Source of the DNA: Clostridiales bacterium UBA1742
Lineage (GTDB): Bacteria; Bacillota; Clostridia; TANB77; CAG-508
DNA length: 64,000 nt
Direction: 5' to 3'
NCBI GenBank assembly: GCA_002314935.1
Contig: DCHW01000049.1
Span: forward strand, 1 to 64,000
Under the pieces are notes generated by a model that was not told the origin of the DNA, did no database searches, and worked only from the letters and a program-made list of their open reading frames with translations. A program made the position numbers and the translations under genes. This document shows positions 29,060-38,236 of this stretch, in pieces; within the stretch, counting starts at the first letter, position 1, and every line of letters begins with the position of its first letter.

Positions 29060-29806
29060 ATGGCTTTTATGGGTAGAGGGGATTTTCCATCTATGAGAGG
29101 TGGTGAATTAGGAACAAGTAAAAATAACCATCATGGTTATTATAGAAGACCGTATTTTTATAGAAGATTTTTTTATTATATTCCATTGGATAATACATAT
29201 GTAATAATGCAAATGATAGTAACATTTATTATCTTTATAATAGGTGGACTAACTTTTATATCAACATATAAATCATCTGTTTTAGATCCAATAGAAAATA
29301 CTAAATCATTATTTTTAAATACACATTTAATAATAATAGCTATTTTTTTAATATTATCATTTATAATTAACTATTCATCCAAAAATGAATATACATTACT
29401 GAAAAGACTAACCGTATTTTTATTAATATCTATGCTAATAATGATAATATTCCTTGGAATAAAATTAAATTTAGATTTGACATATACAAGAGATTTTTTC
29501 GAACAATTTTATACAGAACAAAATATAGAAGATATATCATCTGAAAATGATATTACAAAATCTAAAATTGATATTGGAATTACAGGAATAAGTATGAAAA
29601 CAGAAAAGGAATATTATGTTGATGAATGTGTAAAATTGTATAGCATATTTAAAATAAAATCATATGGTACTTTACTATTACATCTATTACTTAATATTTT
29701 AGTTGTTGTTCAAATATCGAAAATTTCTAAAATACAATCTAAAAAGGAACAAATGAATAAAAATGATGCAATACTATTTGATGAAGAACAAAATGTAAAA
29801 TTTTAA
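29060..29806 (+). CDS. hypothetical membrane protein, 248 residues
   Basis: After a glycine- and arginine-rich N-terminal segment (GRGDFPSMRGGELG, then HHGYYRRPYFYRRFF) there are four hydrophobic segments: three close together in the first half and one near residues ~210-228. The N-terminal basic/aromatic stretch is unusual and could contact nucleic acid or phospholipid; this is conjecture. The next gene, also a membrane protein, begins 17 bases after its stop, so the two are probably cotranscribed. No family recognised. Confidence 0.65.
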   Translation: MAFMGRGDFPSMRGGELGTSKNNHHGYYRRPYFYRRFFYYIPLDNTYVIMQMIVTFIIFIIGGLTFISTYKSSVLDPIENTKSLFLNTHLIIIAIFLILSFIINYSSKNEYTLLKRLTVFLLISMLIMIIFLGIKLNLDLTYTRDFFEQFYTEQNIEDISSENDITKSKIDIGITGISMKTEKEYYVDECVKLYSIFKIKSYGTLLLHLLLNILVVVQISKISKIQSKKEQMNKNDAILFDEEQNVKF

Positions 29807-29822
29807 ATTATAGGAGTTTTAT

Positions 29823-30311
29823 ATGTCAGATGAAGAAAAACAATTTGCAATAAAAATAAATGTAGATAAAGCTAAAAATAAAAGTATTCCACTTATTTTA
29901 TTAATTAGTATTAGTATATTAACATATATTCCACCACTTATAGTTGGAGAGTTCGATTTTGGAATAGTGTTTGAAGTTATTTCATTTTTATTTCTTTTAA
30001 TAGCAATAAAATATATGAAAAATTATGATGAGATAAGATCAAAAAGATATGTGGTATATGCTATAATCCCAATAGGCTGGCTATTAATCTATGACTTAAT
30101 TGCTATGATTTCATCTTTGAAAAATTTTATTGATTTTTTATTTTTGGGATATGATTATTATTTTAGTGAAATTTTATTAATTGTATATATACTTGTATTA
30201 TTTAAAATAAATAAAGATTTAGCAAAAGCTGATAACCCAATTAAATATAAAGAGAGTACAGATTGGTTCTATGAAACTTTAAGTGAAAAAGATAGAATGA
30301 AAAAGCTTTAA
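29823..30311 (+). CDS. hypothetical membrane protein, 162 residues
   Basis: A hydrophilic N-terminus (MSDEEKQFAIKINVDKAKNK) precedes about four membrane helices, with a charged C-terminal tail. It follows the 248-residue membrane protein closely with its own TAGGAG site and is likely in the same unit. No family recognised. Confidence 0.65.
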   Translation: MSDEEKQFAIKINVDKAKNKSIPLILLISISILTYIPPLIVGEFDFGIVFEVISFLFLLIAIKYMKNYDEIRSKRYVVYAIIPIGWLLIYDLIAMISSLKNFIDFLFLGYDYYFSEILLIVYILVLFKINKDLAKADNPIKYKESTDWFYETLSEKDRMKKL

Positions 30312-30385
30312 GATGGAAATAGATGAAAATATTGTAAAAAAATTTTTCTTATGATATAAGAAAAAACAAAAAGGAGATGTTTTTT

Positions 30386-31547
30386 ATGAAAAAGAAAATT
30401 TTAAGTATAATTATCATTACAATTATTTTAATTGTAGGTATACTTTTATTAACTGGATGTCGGAAGTAATAATGAAAAGAATACACAAGAAAAAGATAAC
30501 AATATTAAAAGCGCAGACAATACTTTAAATGATACCAATGCAGTTAAATTTACATATATTACATCTAATAATGCTAATACAGTAGCATTAGATTTAGAAG
30601 GAAATGTATGGACTATGTATAATGCAAAAGAACCTACAAAGGTAAATATTGATGCAAAAATTGTATCAATTGATGCAGGACAACATTTTACAGTAGCATT
30701 AGATGAAGATGGAAATGTATGGACATGGGGTAAAAATAATTGTGGTCAACTAGGGGATGGAACAACTACAGAAAATCAAACTCCGCAAAAAGTTTTAGAA
30801 AATATCTCAATGATTTCAGTAGGTTATGATTGTGTATTAGCAATTACTAAAAATAATGAACTATATTCATGGGGATATGGAAAACAGCATTATCTTCCTA
30901 AGGATAATTCAAATGATACAAACGATTATTTAGTTCCAACTAAATATGATAGCAATGTAGAATTTGTTTACGCTGAAGCTGGTAAACCTGGAGGAGGAAC
31001 GGCAATTGACAAAGATGGAAATAGATATGTATGGGGAGCATATACTTATTTGTTAGGAGTTGAACCTTATCAAATAGGGGAAGAAACAGAAGTAATTCCA
31101 TTTATAGTAAAAAAAGTTTCAGATGATACAATAAAATTCAAAAAAATCTTTCTTTATGCAAATTCAGCTTTTGCAATAGATGAAAATGGTAATTTATATG
31201 GAGCAGGAAACAAAAATGCAGTTATTGGTATATCTCATGAAAATGAGATTGTACCGAAACTCACTCAAATTGCAGAAGGTACGAAATTTATAGAAGTTTG
31301 CACTAGAGATAAATATACTATAGCTCTTGATGAAAATGGAAACATTTGGGCCTGGGGAGAAAAAAATGATATAACAACAAAAGAATCTGTAGAGCCTTTT
31401 AAATTAACAAGCGATAAAAAATATACTGGCATAGCTTTTAATAATTTTAGTAGTAAAATTGCATATGCTATAGATGAAAATGGTAATTTGTATGTATGGG
31501 GAGAAGAAAAATCTACAGAACCTATGTTGCTAAAAGTTAATAAATAA
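30386..31547 (+). CDS. RCC1-repeat-like lipoprotein (CGG-recoded)
   Basis: The start ATG 30386 follows AAAAGGAG. A signal peptide ends in the lipobox LLTGC at codons 21-25; codon 26 is CGG (30461-30463). In zero frame translation stops two codons later, which would give a useless 27-residue peptide; skipping the C gives LLTGCGSNNEKN, a standard lipoprotein linker, and opens the frame to 31547. The mature part has repeated VALDEDGNVWTWGKNNCGQLGDGT-type units characteristic of RCC1/beta-propeller repeats. Corrected length ~386 residues. It should be anchored on the outer face of the membrane; ligand unknown. Confidence 0.85.
30461..30463 (+). other. CGG recoding site 8 (RCC1-like lipoprotein)
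   Basis: Zero frame GGA TGT CGG AAG TAA; skipping C gives GGA TGT GGA AGT AAT AAT, placing Gly right after the lipid-modified Cys. Context CGGA. Confidence 0.82.
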
Positions 31548-31595
31548 AAAAATGATTTAAAAAATCATAAAAAAAATTGAAGGAATGATTTTATA

Positions 31596-32475
31596 GTGAA
31601 TACTCAATATAATAAATTATGTGAATATTTATTAAGTTTTGCTGAAAATGATGAAATAAAAAATAAAATGAAGCTTATTTTATATGATGGGAAAATAGGA
31701 GATTTTTCGGTTGATTCAGGAATAATGAAGAACAATGAATTAATTGAACAAAAAAAACGTATAGGATATGCATATTTATTAGCAAGTAATCCAAATACTT
31801 TTGAAGAATTTTTAAAAAATAATATTAATTTATTTCATGGTACAAATTCTAATTCTATATCAAGTATTTTAAAATATGGAATGATGAGCTTGAAAGAACA
31901 GGATAAAAATAAAATTACTAATACTACAGGAGAAAGATGGTCAAGAATTAAAAATCATCCAAGAAGTTTTATTAGTTTAACAGATGATTTGGATTTAGCA
32001 ATGGATTATTCTACGGGTGGAAAGTTTGAAGATGGTTCTTTTGAAGTAATAATAGGAATATCAACAAAAGATATACATAATTTAAAGCAAGTTCCATTTC
32101 GGAATTTCATCTGATTATCCAGAAATAGGTATAGAAGATAATATTCCATTAGAATACATAAAAAGTATTTCGGTTCAAGAAGATAAAATTGAATTTATAC
32201 GTAAAATAGTAGGTGATAGAAATATAATGGTTTTACCTATTAATATGAATGAAAGGTTTTATTCTATATTTGATTCACAAATATATATTAGTGATGATAT
32301 GCTTAAACAGTTTAAAAATGTAAAAGAAATACCGAAGTTTACTTCTGAAGAGATGATAAATATGTCTACATCAAGAAAATGTAGTAATATTAAAAAAATT
32401 TTTTTTGAATTAAAAGATGCTGTTTTACATAAAAATAATGAAAGGGAAAAAAATGAATCAAATTCAAGAGATTAA
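31596..32475 (+). CDS. ADP-ribosyltransferase-like protein (CGG-recoded)
   Basis: GTG 31596 is the likely start (AAGGAA 12 bases upstream; the ATG between them is closed by an early stop). The protein has LFHGTNSNSISSILKYGM, SFISLTDDLDLAMDYS and FEVIIGIS, an order that resembles the H-Y-E core of ADP-ribosyltransferase folds; this is a fold-level guess. Codon 169 is CGG (32100-32102); skipping the C gives QVPFGISSDYPEIG and the frame continues to 32475, total ~292 residues. In zero frame it stops after four codons. The following gene overlaps its end by 23 bases. Confidence 0.65.
32100..32102 (+). other. CGG recoding site 9 (ART-like gene)
   Basis: Zero frame CCA TTT CGG AAT TTC ATC TGA; skipping C gives CCA TTT GGA ATT TCA TCT GAT. 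Context CGGA. Confidence 0.75.
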
Positions 32476-32932
32476 TGATATCTGCAAAGAAGTTCTTGTT
32501 ATATTAGCTTTTTTTGAAAATGATGTTATAAAAAAAATACCGAACAAAATATTGATAGAATTAAATAATTTAGCTGCTGAATCTCAAATAGAGTGTTATA
32601 TTGATCAGGAAAAAGATTTATTAAATCAAAATATTTCTGAGAGAAGCAAAGATTTAATTGCATTATTGTATTATAGTTATATAGCTAATGAAAGTGAAAA
32701 AAATAAAATACTACAAAAATGGGAAACAAACGAAATAGAATATTATAAAGAATTAGATAAAAAATATAATTCTAAATCAATGTTTTTTAAAGTGACAGAA
32801 TTTAATAATACAAACAAAAAAAACGATATCAAAAATAATACAAGTATGGAGCTAATAGAACATAAGAAAACTTATTGGACAAAATTTAAAAATTTTATAT
32901 TTAAATTATTATATAAAAACAAGAATTTATAA
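32453..32932 (+). CDS. hypothetical protein overlapping the ART-like gene
   Basis: ATG 32453 follows GAAAGGG and lies inside the last 23 bases of the ART-like gene in another frame, so translation is probably coupled. The 159-residue product is charged and helical with a strongly basic, aromatic C-terminus (KTYWTKFKNFIFKLLYKNK). Coupling to a toxin-like enzyme makes an accessory or immunity role conceivable, without direct evidence. Confidence 0.6.
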   Translation: MNQIQEINDICKEVLVILAFFENDVIKKIPNKILIELNNLAAESQIECYIDQEKDLLNQNISERSKDLIALLYYSYIANESEKNKILQKWETNEIEYYKELDKKYNSKSMFFKVTEFNNTNKKNDIKNNTSMELIEHKKTYWTKFKNFIFKLLYKNKNL

Positions 32933-32964
32933 AAAGTTATTTTATATAAGAGTGGGAGAAAAAT

Positions 32965-33273
32965 ATGAATAAAAAAATAAAATTAATTAAAACTATTCTT
33001 TTAGGTGTTATAAAAATTTTTGTAATACAAATATTTTTTTTGATGGCATACATAGATGATTATATGCCTCCTTTGCCACGTATTGAAAAAATATTAATAT
33101 CACTAACTGGATTAGGTATTTCATTTTTGTTAGATATTATAGTAAATTATATTACCTATAGGGTTTTGAGAAAAAAAGACATTAATATAAAATTTATGAG
33201 TTTTTTAATAATAGATTTAATTATAACAGGTATATTTTTTGCTTTTTGTATAATTCTTATGAATATGAATTAG
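32965..33273 (+). CDS. small hypothetical membrane protein
   Basis: A 102-residue protein with three membrane helices (residues ~10-28, ~42-64, ~76-98), preceded by a short gap with AGTGGGAG. It is the last gene in a possible unit with the ART-like gene. No family recognised. Confidence 0.6.
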   Translation: MNKKIKLIKTILLGVIKIFVIQIFFLMAYIDDYMPPLPRIEKILISLTGLGISFLLDIIVNYITYRVLRKKDINIKFMSFLIIDLIITGIFFAFCIILMNMN

Positions 33274-33444
33274 AAAAAAAGAAATAAAAGAATATATGGG
33301 AGAAAGAATGAAAAATATTTTCCAAACAATGAAATAAAATATATTGTATAAAAATTTAAATTTTATAAAAAAAATACTAGATTTTTTTAATATCTATATA
33401 TAATAGTATTGAATTATAAAATAAATAAAAAAGGAGAAATAAAA

Positions 33445-36108
33445 ATGAAAAAGAAAAAATTAATAATTATATTAGTACTATTAATAATTTTAACTGCAAT
33501 AGGAATTTATGGATATATTAATACCTCTAATGTTAATGAGCTTGCAGATAAAGTAATATTTGGAACTATTTATACAGGGGATGATAACTTAAAAGAAGCA
33601 AATGCAGTAGCAATAAAAGGAGACACTATTGTTTATGTTGGAAATGAAAACGATGTAAAAAAATATATTGGTAAAAAAACAGAAGTTACTGAATTTAAAA
33701 ATGGTGAATTAATTACATCAGCTTTTGTAGATGGACATACTCATTCAACAGAATATGTTATTGCAGCAAATGCAAATTTATGTACAATTGAAGATGGAGC
33801 TACAAAAGAAGAATGTGTTGAAACTATAAAAAAATATATTGAAGAAAATCCGGATTTAGATTTTATAATAGCAAATGGATGGAACAATAGTGCTTTTGGT
33901 GAACTTGGTCCAACTGCTGATTTATTAGATTCAATAGATACAGACAAACCAATTCTTGCATCTTCAAGCGATGGTCATAGTTATTGGGTAAATACAAAAT
34001 TAATAAATATGGCAAATGTTACTAAAGATACAGAAGATCCAGAAGGCGGCGTAATTATAAGATACAAAGATGGAACTCCTTCAGGATGTTTTAAAGATAC
34101 TGCAGAATATATTATTGATAAAGTTAAACCTAATAAAACAGAAGAAACATATAAAAGTGGAATAGCTGCTGCAGATACTTTTAATATAAATCAAGGATAT
34201 TTAATAAGGTTTCAAGCAGGAGATAATGAACAATATGATTTAACTAAAGCACCAGTAATAGAATATTCGGAAGAAATGGATAAAGCTGGTGAATTAAGCA
34301 CATACACGCAAGCATCTTTTATAATTAATAATTATGATAATGCAGTAAAAATGGTAGACAAAGCAATTGAATATAGAAATTTGACTAAAGGTGGAAATTT
34401 TGAAGTAAATACAATAAAAATATTTTTAGATGGTATTGTTGAAAATGAAGGTGCATATTTGTCAGATGCTTATTCAAACAATTCTAAAAATTATGGAAGT
34501 CCAAGATGGGAAGGCGAAGAATCAATTAAAAGAATGTCAGAAGTTATTGCAAAAGCAAATGAAAATGGTATGACGGTTCATTTTCATGCTATGGGAGATC
34601 AAGCAACTAATGATGCATTAAAAGCAATAGAAATGGCAGCTGAAAAAATAGGAATTGAAAAAGTAAAAGAAGCAAGAAATGCATTTGTTCATCTTGCATT
34701 AGTTAAAGATGAAGATTATGAAAAAATGGCAAAATATAATGTTATAGCTGTTCTTAATCCATGGGGAGTTAAAGATCCAAGTTATTATGCTGATCAAGTT
34801 TCTTTTTTGGGTGAAGAAAGAGCTGCAAAACAATATCCTTATAAAAGCTTTATTAAAAATGGTATAAATATTTCTTTTGGTACTGATTTTGGTGCTTCAT
34901 TCACTTATAATAGTATTGAATGTTTTCATGTTTTAACAACAAGAGCAAGTATAAATGATGATCCAGAAACTATATTAAATGCAGATGAAAAATTAACTAG
35001 AGAGCAAGCTTTAAACGCAATGACAAAAGGTGGAGCGTACCAACTAAAAAAAGAAAATGAATTTGGTACAATTACAGTTGGAAAACAAGCTAATATAGTT
35101 GTTTTAAGCCAAAATTTATTAACAATACCTGATGATGAAATAATGAATACAGAAATAATTAACACAATGTATAAAGGAAAATGGAATAAACAAAAAGAAG
35201 AAGTACAAGAGAAAAATAATTCACTACCTATGGAAATTTCTCAAGAAGATTGGGAAAGCTCTAAAAAGTTTGTAGATTTATCAACTGGTATAACTATGGC
35301 ATATGTTGAAATGGGAAATCCTGATGGACAACCAATTATTTTACAACATGGCATGACAGATAATTCTAGATCATGGAGTTTAGCAGCATCTTATTTTACA
35401 GAAGCAGGATATCATGTATATTTGCCTGATTTAAGAGGAATGGGAAAAACTGATGCCCCTGATGGATATTATACACCAATTACTTATGCTACTGATTTAG
35501 AAGCTTTCTTTGATGCAATGGGTATAGAGAAAGCAATATTAGTTGGGCATTCTTTGGGAAGCTTTACAGTTCAAAATTTTTCAATAATGTTTCCAGAAAG
35601 ATGTGAAAAAATTGTACTAGTAAGCTCTATACCACAAAAAAATTATCAAAATGAAGCATTACTTGCTGCGTATAAAAAATATATTGAACCATTGAATGAT
35701 GATGAACATCCTTCAGATGCTTTTATGGATTCATGGTATGCTACAAACTTAAAAGAAGATGAATTTCAAGAAGTGTTTGACACATTTTTAGCAAACATGA
35801 AAAAAGAAGCACAAAGTTTATCAGCTAAGGCATGGAAAAATATATTTCTTGGCATGATGGCTGGAAATATTGAGACTTTATATTCACAAATTGATACAAC
35901 AATTCCAGTTCTTGTGTTACATGGAGATGATGACACAATGACAATTACGCAGTATCAAAAAGAACTATGTACAATATTTAATGTAAATGAAAATAGCTAT
36001 AGAAATTATGAAGGAATAGGGCATAATATCCAATTTGAAATTCCTAAAAAATGTGCAAATGATATAATCACATGGATTGAAAATGGAGAATTACCAATTA
36101 ATAACTAA
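33445..36108 (+). CDS. fusion: YtcJ-like amidohydrolase plus alpha/beta hydrolase
   Basis: ATG 33445 is chosen for its AAAGGAG site. A single N-terminal membrane helix (~5-24) exports or anchors the protein. Residues ~40-580 are an amidohydrolase-3 (YtcJ-like) domain with the metal motif DGHTHS, FHAMGDQA and GTDFGAS. Residues ~620-887 are an alpha/beta hydrolase with QHGMTDNSR (oxyanion), the nucleophile elbow LVGHSLGS, an acid in LHGDDDT and the histidine in GIGHN. Both active sites look complete. The fusion, about 887 residues, suggests sequential cleavage of one extracellular substrate. Substrate unknown. Confidence 0.85.
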   Translation: MKKKKLIIILVLLIILTAIGIYGYINTSNVNELADKVIFGTIYTGDDNLKEANAVAIKGDTIVYVGNENDVKKYIGKKTEVTEFKNGELITSAFVDGHTHSTEYVIAANANLCTIEDGATKEECVETIKKYIEENPDLDFIIANGWNNSAFGELGPTADLLDSIDTDKPILASSSDGHSYWVNTKLINMANVTKDTEDPEGGVIIRYKDGTPSGCFKDTAEYIIDKVKPNKTEETYKSGIAAADTFNINQGYLIRFQAGDNEQYDLTKAPVIEYSEEMDKAGELSTYTQASFIINNYDNAVKMVDKAIEYRNLTKGGNFEVNTIKIFLDGIVENEGAYLSDAYSNNSKNYGSPRWEGEESIKRMSEVIAKANENGMTVHFHAMGDQATNDALKAIEMAAEKIGIEKVKEARNAFVHLALVKDEDYEKMAKYNVIAVLNPWGVKDPSYYADQVSFLGEERAAKQYPYKSFIKNGINISFGTDFGASFTYNSIECFHVLTTRASINDDPETILNADEKLTREQALNAMTKGGAYQLKKENEFGTITVGKQANIVVLSQNLLTIPDDEIMNTEIINTMYKGKWNKQKEEVQEKNNSLPMEISQEDWESSKKFVDLSTGITMAYVEMGNPDGQPIILQHGMTDNSRSWSLAASYFTEAGYHVYLPDLRGMGKTDAPDGYYTPITYATDLEAFFDAMGIEKAILVGHSLGSFTVQNFSIMFPERCEKIVLVSSIPQKNYQNEALLAAYKKYIEPLNDDEHPSDAFMDSWYATNLKEDEFQEVFDTFLANMKKEAQSLSAKAWKNIFLGMMAGNIETLYSQIDTTIPVLVLHGDDDTMTITQYQKELCTIFNVNENSYRNYEGIGHNIQFEIPKKCANDIITWIENGELPINN

Positions 36109-36171
36109 TTATAATTATAGAAACCAACATTCTTTCTTATAATATTTATTATTTATACAATTAGAAATTAA

Positions 36172-36411
36172 ATAGGTAATAAATTAATATACAAAAGTGA
36201 AACTCTTTGTAATAACTTTTATTTAGACGTAGAAATTATAGATGTTGATAAAGATCAAAATGAAGAATTGTTAATTAAAAGTATAGAATCTTCTCATACA
36301 AGTATTAATAATAATATTAATAATAAAATTTTAAAAGTTCAAGATAACGAAACAAAGATTTATAGTGAGGAAGAATTTTATAAGTTAGACTTCAATGTAC
36401 AAAACTTGTAG
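36172..36411 (+). pseudogene. C-terminal remnant of an unknown gene
   Basis: An open frame without a start (NFYLDVEIIDVDKDQNEEL ... EEEFYKLDF) ends at TAG 36411. It looks like the tail of an exported protein with an EIIDVDKDQNEELLI segment as in lipoproteins with dilute integrin-like repeats. Upstream in-frame stop at 36169. Likely a truncated relic between the fusion hydrolase and the repeat-rich array. Confidence 0.4.
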
Positions 36412-36445
36412 AAAAAATTATATATTATTTCAAATATAGAAATAT

Positions 36446-36475
36446 AAGATTAGATTGAAAATCTAGTCTTTTTTA
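36446..36475 (+). terminator. intrinsic terminator starting spacer S1
   Basis: AAGATTAGA.../...CTAGTCTT is followed by a T run. The downstream motif (TAGAGGAAGAAGATC) is a diverged form of the segment that follows terminators at 40.7, 42.8, 45.0 and 48.0 kb. Confidence 0.65.
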
Positions 36476-36814
36476 TTTTAGGGTAAAATGCATGGCAGAA
36501 TAGAGGAAGAAGATCATTTTTATATGAAGAGATAAAAGATAATTAATAGACTAAAAAATGTTAATTAATGAAATTTAAAAGTTTTAGATTTTATTTTTGT
36601 TCTTAACTCAAAAACCGAACATTTGTTATTTGCAAAATTATTATATAAATTTATAAATAATTTTTATAATCTTATAATTTGATTTTATATTTATTAATTT
36701 TTAAGGCATTTTTAAAAATTAGGCATATAAGACCTGACCCATTAATGCAATCAAAGATTGCAAATGGGTACCCCAAAAGCCACTTTTTGATATAGATGAT
36801 AAATTTTATAAAAA

Positions 36815-36915
36815 TTGTAGTTTTAATTATAAAGAAATGATATAATATTAATAGTGTTTTATTGAGAGGTAATTAATATATCAATAGAAAAACAAAAATT
36901 CTTGAATATATTAAT
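36815..36915 (+). pseudogene. relic of an antitoxin leader and 5' end
   Basis: The segment matches 46020-46115 closely, including TATAATATTAATAGTGTTTTATTG and the first ~9 codons, but the ATG is ATA and the frame breaks within about 10 codons. Confidence 0.6.
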
Positions 36916-36954
36916 TTACAAATGATATATTTAAAAATTGTATGGAGGTATTTT

Positions 36955-37569
36955 ATGAACGATGAATTAAAGAAATTAGTAGGAGATAATGAGAAAATTT
37001 TATATGAAGGTAAACCTAACAAAAAATGTTTTGTTTTTGAAAGCATTTTTAATCCATTATTACCATTTGCTGTACTATGGGCAATAATTGATTTTGGAAT
37101 TTTGGGAGTATCTATTTTTTCATCTGATGTTCCAAATGAAATGTTATTTTTTATTATTCCATTTATGTTGTTACATTTAATGCCAGTATGGTTATATTTA
37201 GGTGGAATCCTTTTAACATTTAAACGTTACAGAAATACATATTATATTGTAACAGACAATGCTATATATGTATCTGGAGGAACATTTAGTAAAACATTTA
37301 ATTCAAAACCATTTGCAGAATTATCACATATAGATTTGCATAGAGGAATATTTGACCAAATGTTTAATGTTGGAGATATAATATCAACGTCAAGTCAATT
37401 TTCAAACAATAATACTAATGCTTCTATTTCAATAAATAGCATTTCTGACTATATGGCTGTTTATAATTTAGTAAAAAAATTGCAAAAAGATATATATACC
37501 GATGTTATGTACCCAAATGATAAAAGACCTAGTGAAAATCATGGGTATAATACAGAATATAAAGGTTAA
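36955..37569 (+). CDS. bacterial PH-domain-like membrane protein
   Basis: ATG 36955 follows TGGAGGT; an upstream in-frame ATG lies in relic sequence. The 204-residue protein has a short N-terminus ending ILYEGKPNKK, two membrane helices (~32-52, ~62-90), and a C-terminal domain (TYYIVTDNAIYVSGG ... ISIN) resembling the YdbT/YvbH bacterial PH-like fold, where beta strands follow a membrane hairpin. Function unknown. First gene of the cassette-like array. Confidence 0.72.
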   Translation: MNDELKKLVGDNEKILYEGKPNKKCFVFESIFNPLLPFAVLWAIIDFGILGVSIFSSDVPNEMLFFIIPFMLLHLMPVWLYLGGILLTFKRYRNTYYIVTDNAIYVSGGTFSKTFNSKPFAELSHIDLHRGIFDQMFNVGDIISTSSQFSNNNTNASISINSISDYMAVYNLVKKLQKDIYTDVMYPNDKRPSENHGYNTEYKG

Positions 37570-37872
37570 ATATTATATTAAAGAAAAATAGTAAATAAAG
37601 TTATTTTAAATTTTTATAATATAAAATAAATTAAAAATACAAAATTAGAATTTATATAATTTTAGTTTTGTATTTTTTTCTAAAATCGTTTTTATTTGAT
37701 TTATTAAAATAAATTTTAAAGCTTTAAATTTATTTAGTAATAATTATATATGAATTAAAATTTTATATATTTATATAAAGATATGCTGATTAATGATAGT
37801 CAGTAACAATTGCCAGTAAATTTTTTATTTCATAAAAAATTTCCAGACTGCGTTGAATTTCGAAAAATTAAA

Positions 37873-37990
37873 GTAATATAAGTTGTTGCATGAAGTATGA
37901 TAAAAGAATATATAAAGCCTTATGTAAGAGGGCTTTCAAGCACCGAGAGATGACTCCAAAGAGGGGTTCTATTATTTTGCTCCTATTCAT
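37873..37990. repeat. repeat D, copy 1
   Basis: About 118 bases from ATAAGTTGTTGCAT through AGGGCTTTCAAGCACCGAGAG to GCTCCTATTC; near-identical to 45694-45810. Contains a hairpin AAAGCC/GGCTTT. Confidence 0.8.
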
Positions 37991-38130
37991 TTTTGCACAA
38001 AACTTTGATAGCAGACACCAGTATTTTAAAAGATATTCAAATTGTACAAGCCACTAATATCAATGCTTACAAAAATTCTATGTTGCTTTATTACCCCAAA
38101 AACCACTTTTTGATATAGATGATAAAAATT
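37991..38130. repeat. repeat A, copy 1
   Basis: About 140 bases starting TTTTGCACAAAACTTTGATA, ending in ACCACTTTTTGATATAGATG. Directly follows repeat D and precedes the Ig-like surface protein gene by ~100 bases. The same unit recurs at 39955, 43476 and 45811. The whole gap 37570-38236 has no gene. Confidence 0.85.
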
Positions 38131-38236
38131 TTTTAAATTTGTAATGAAAATGTAATATTAAAATTATTGTAAAATATAAAAATTAAATATATAATATAGT
38201 AAATTTAATAAGTTAAATATTTAGAGGTATTAAAAT

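Larger units (their letters stand above)
36440..36954. repeat. composite spacer S1, short and decayed
   Basis: Contains a terminator, a fragment of repeat B (36700-36730, TTTTTAAAAATTAGGCATATA), a fragment of repeat A (36766-36812, from TACCCCAAAAGCCAC) and, at about 36815-36915, a copy of the leader plus first codons of the antitoxin gene at 46091 (AATAGAAAAACAAAAA). It looks like the scar of a lost toxin-antitoxin unit. Confidence 0.6.

Noticed and set aside
37871..38130. Group II intron or large known RNA class for repeats A/C/D
   Set aside because: I could not find a domain V signature or an intron-encoded protein and could not match a known large RNA by eye. A covariance-model search would decide.
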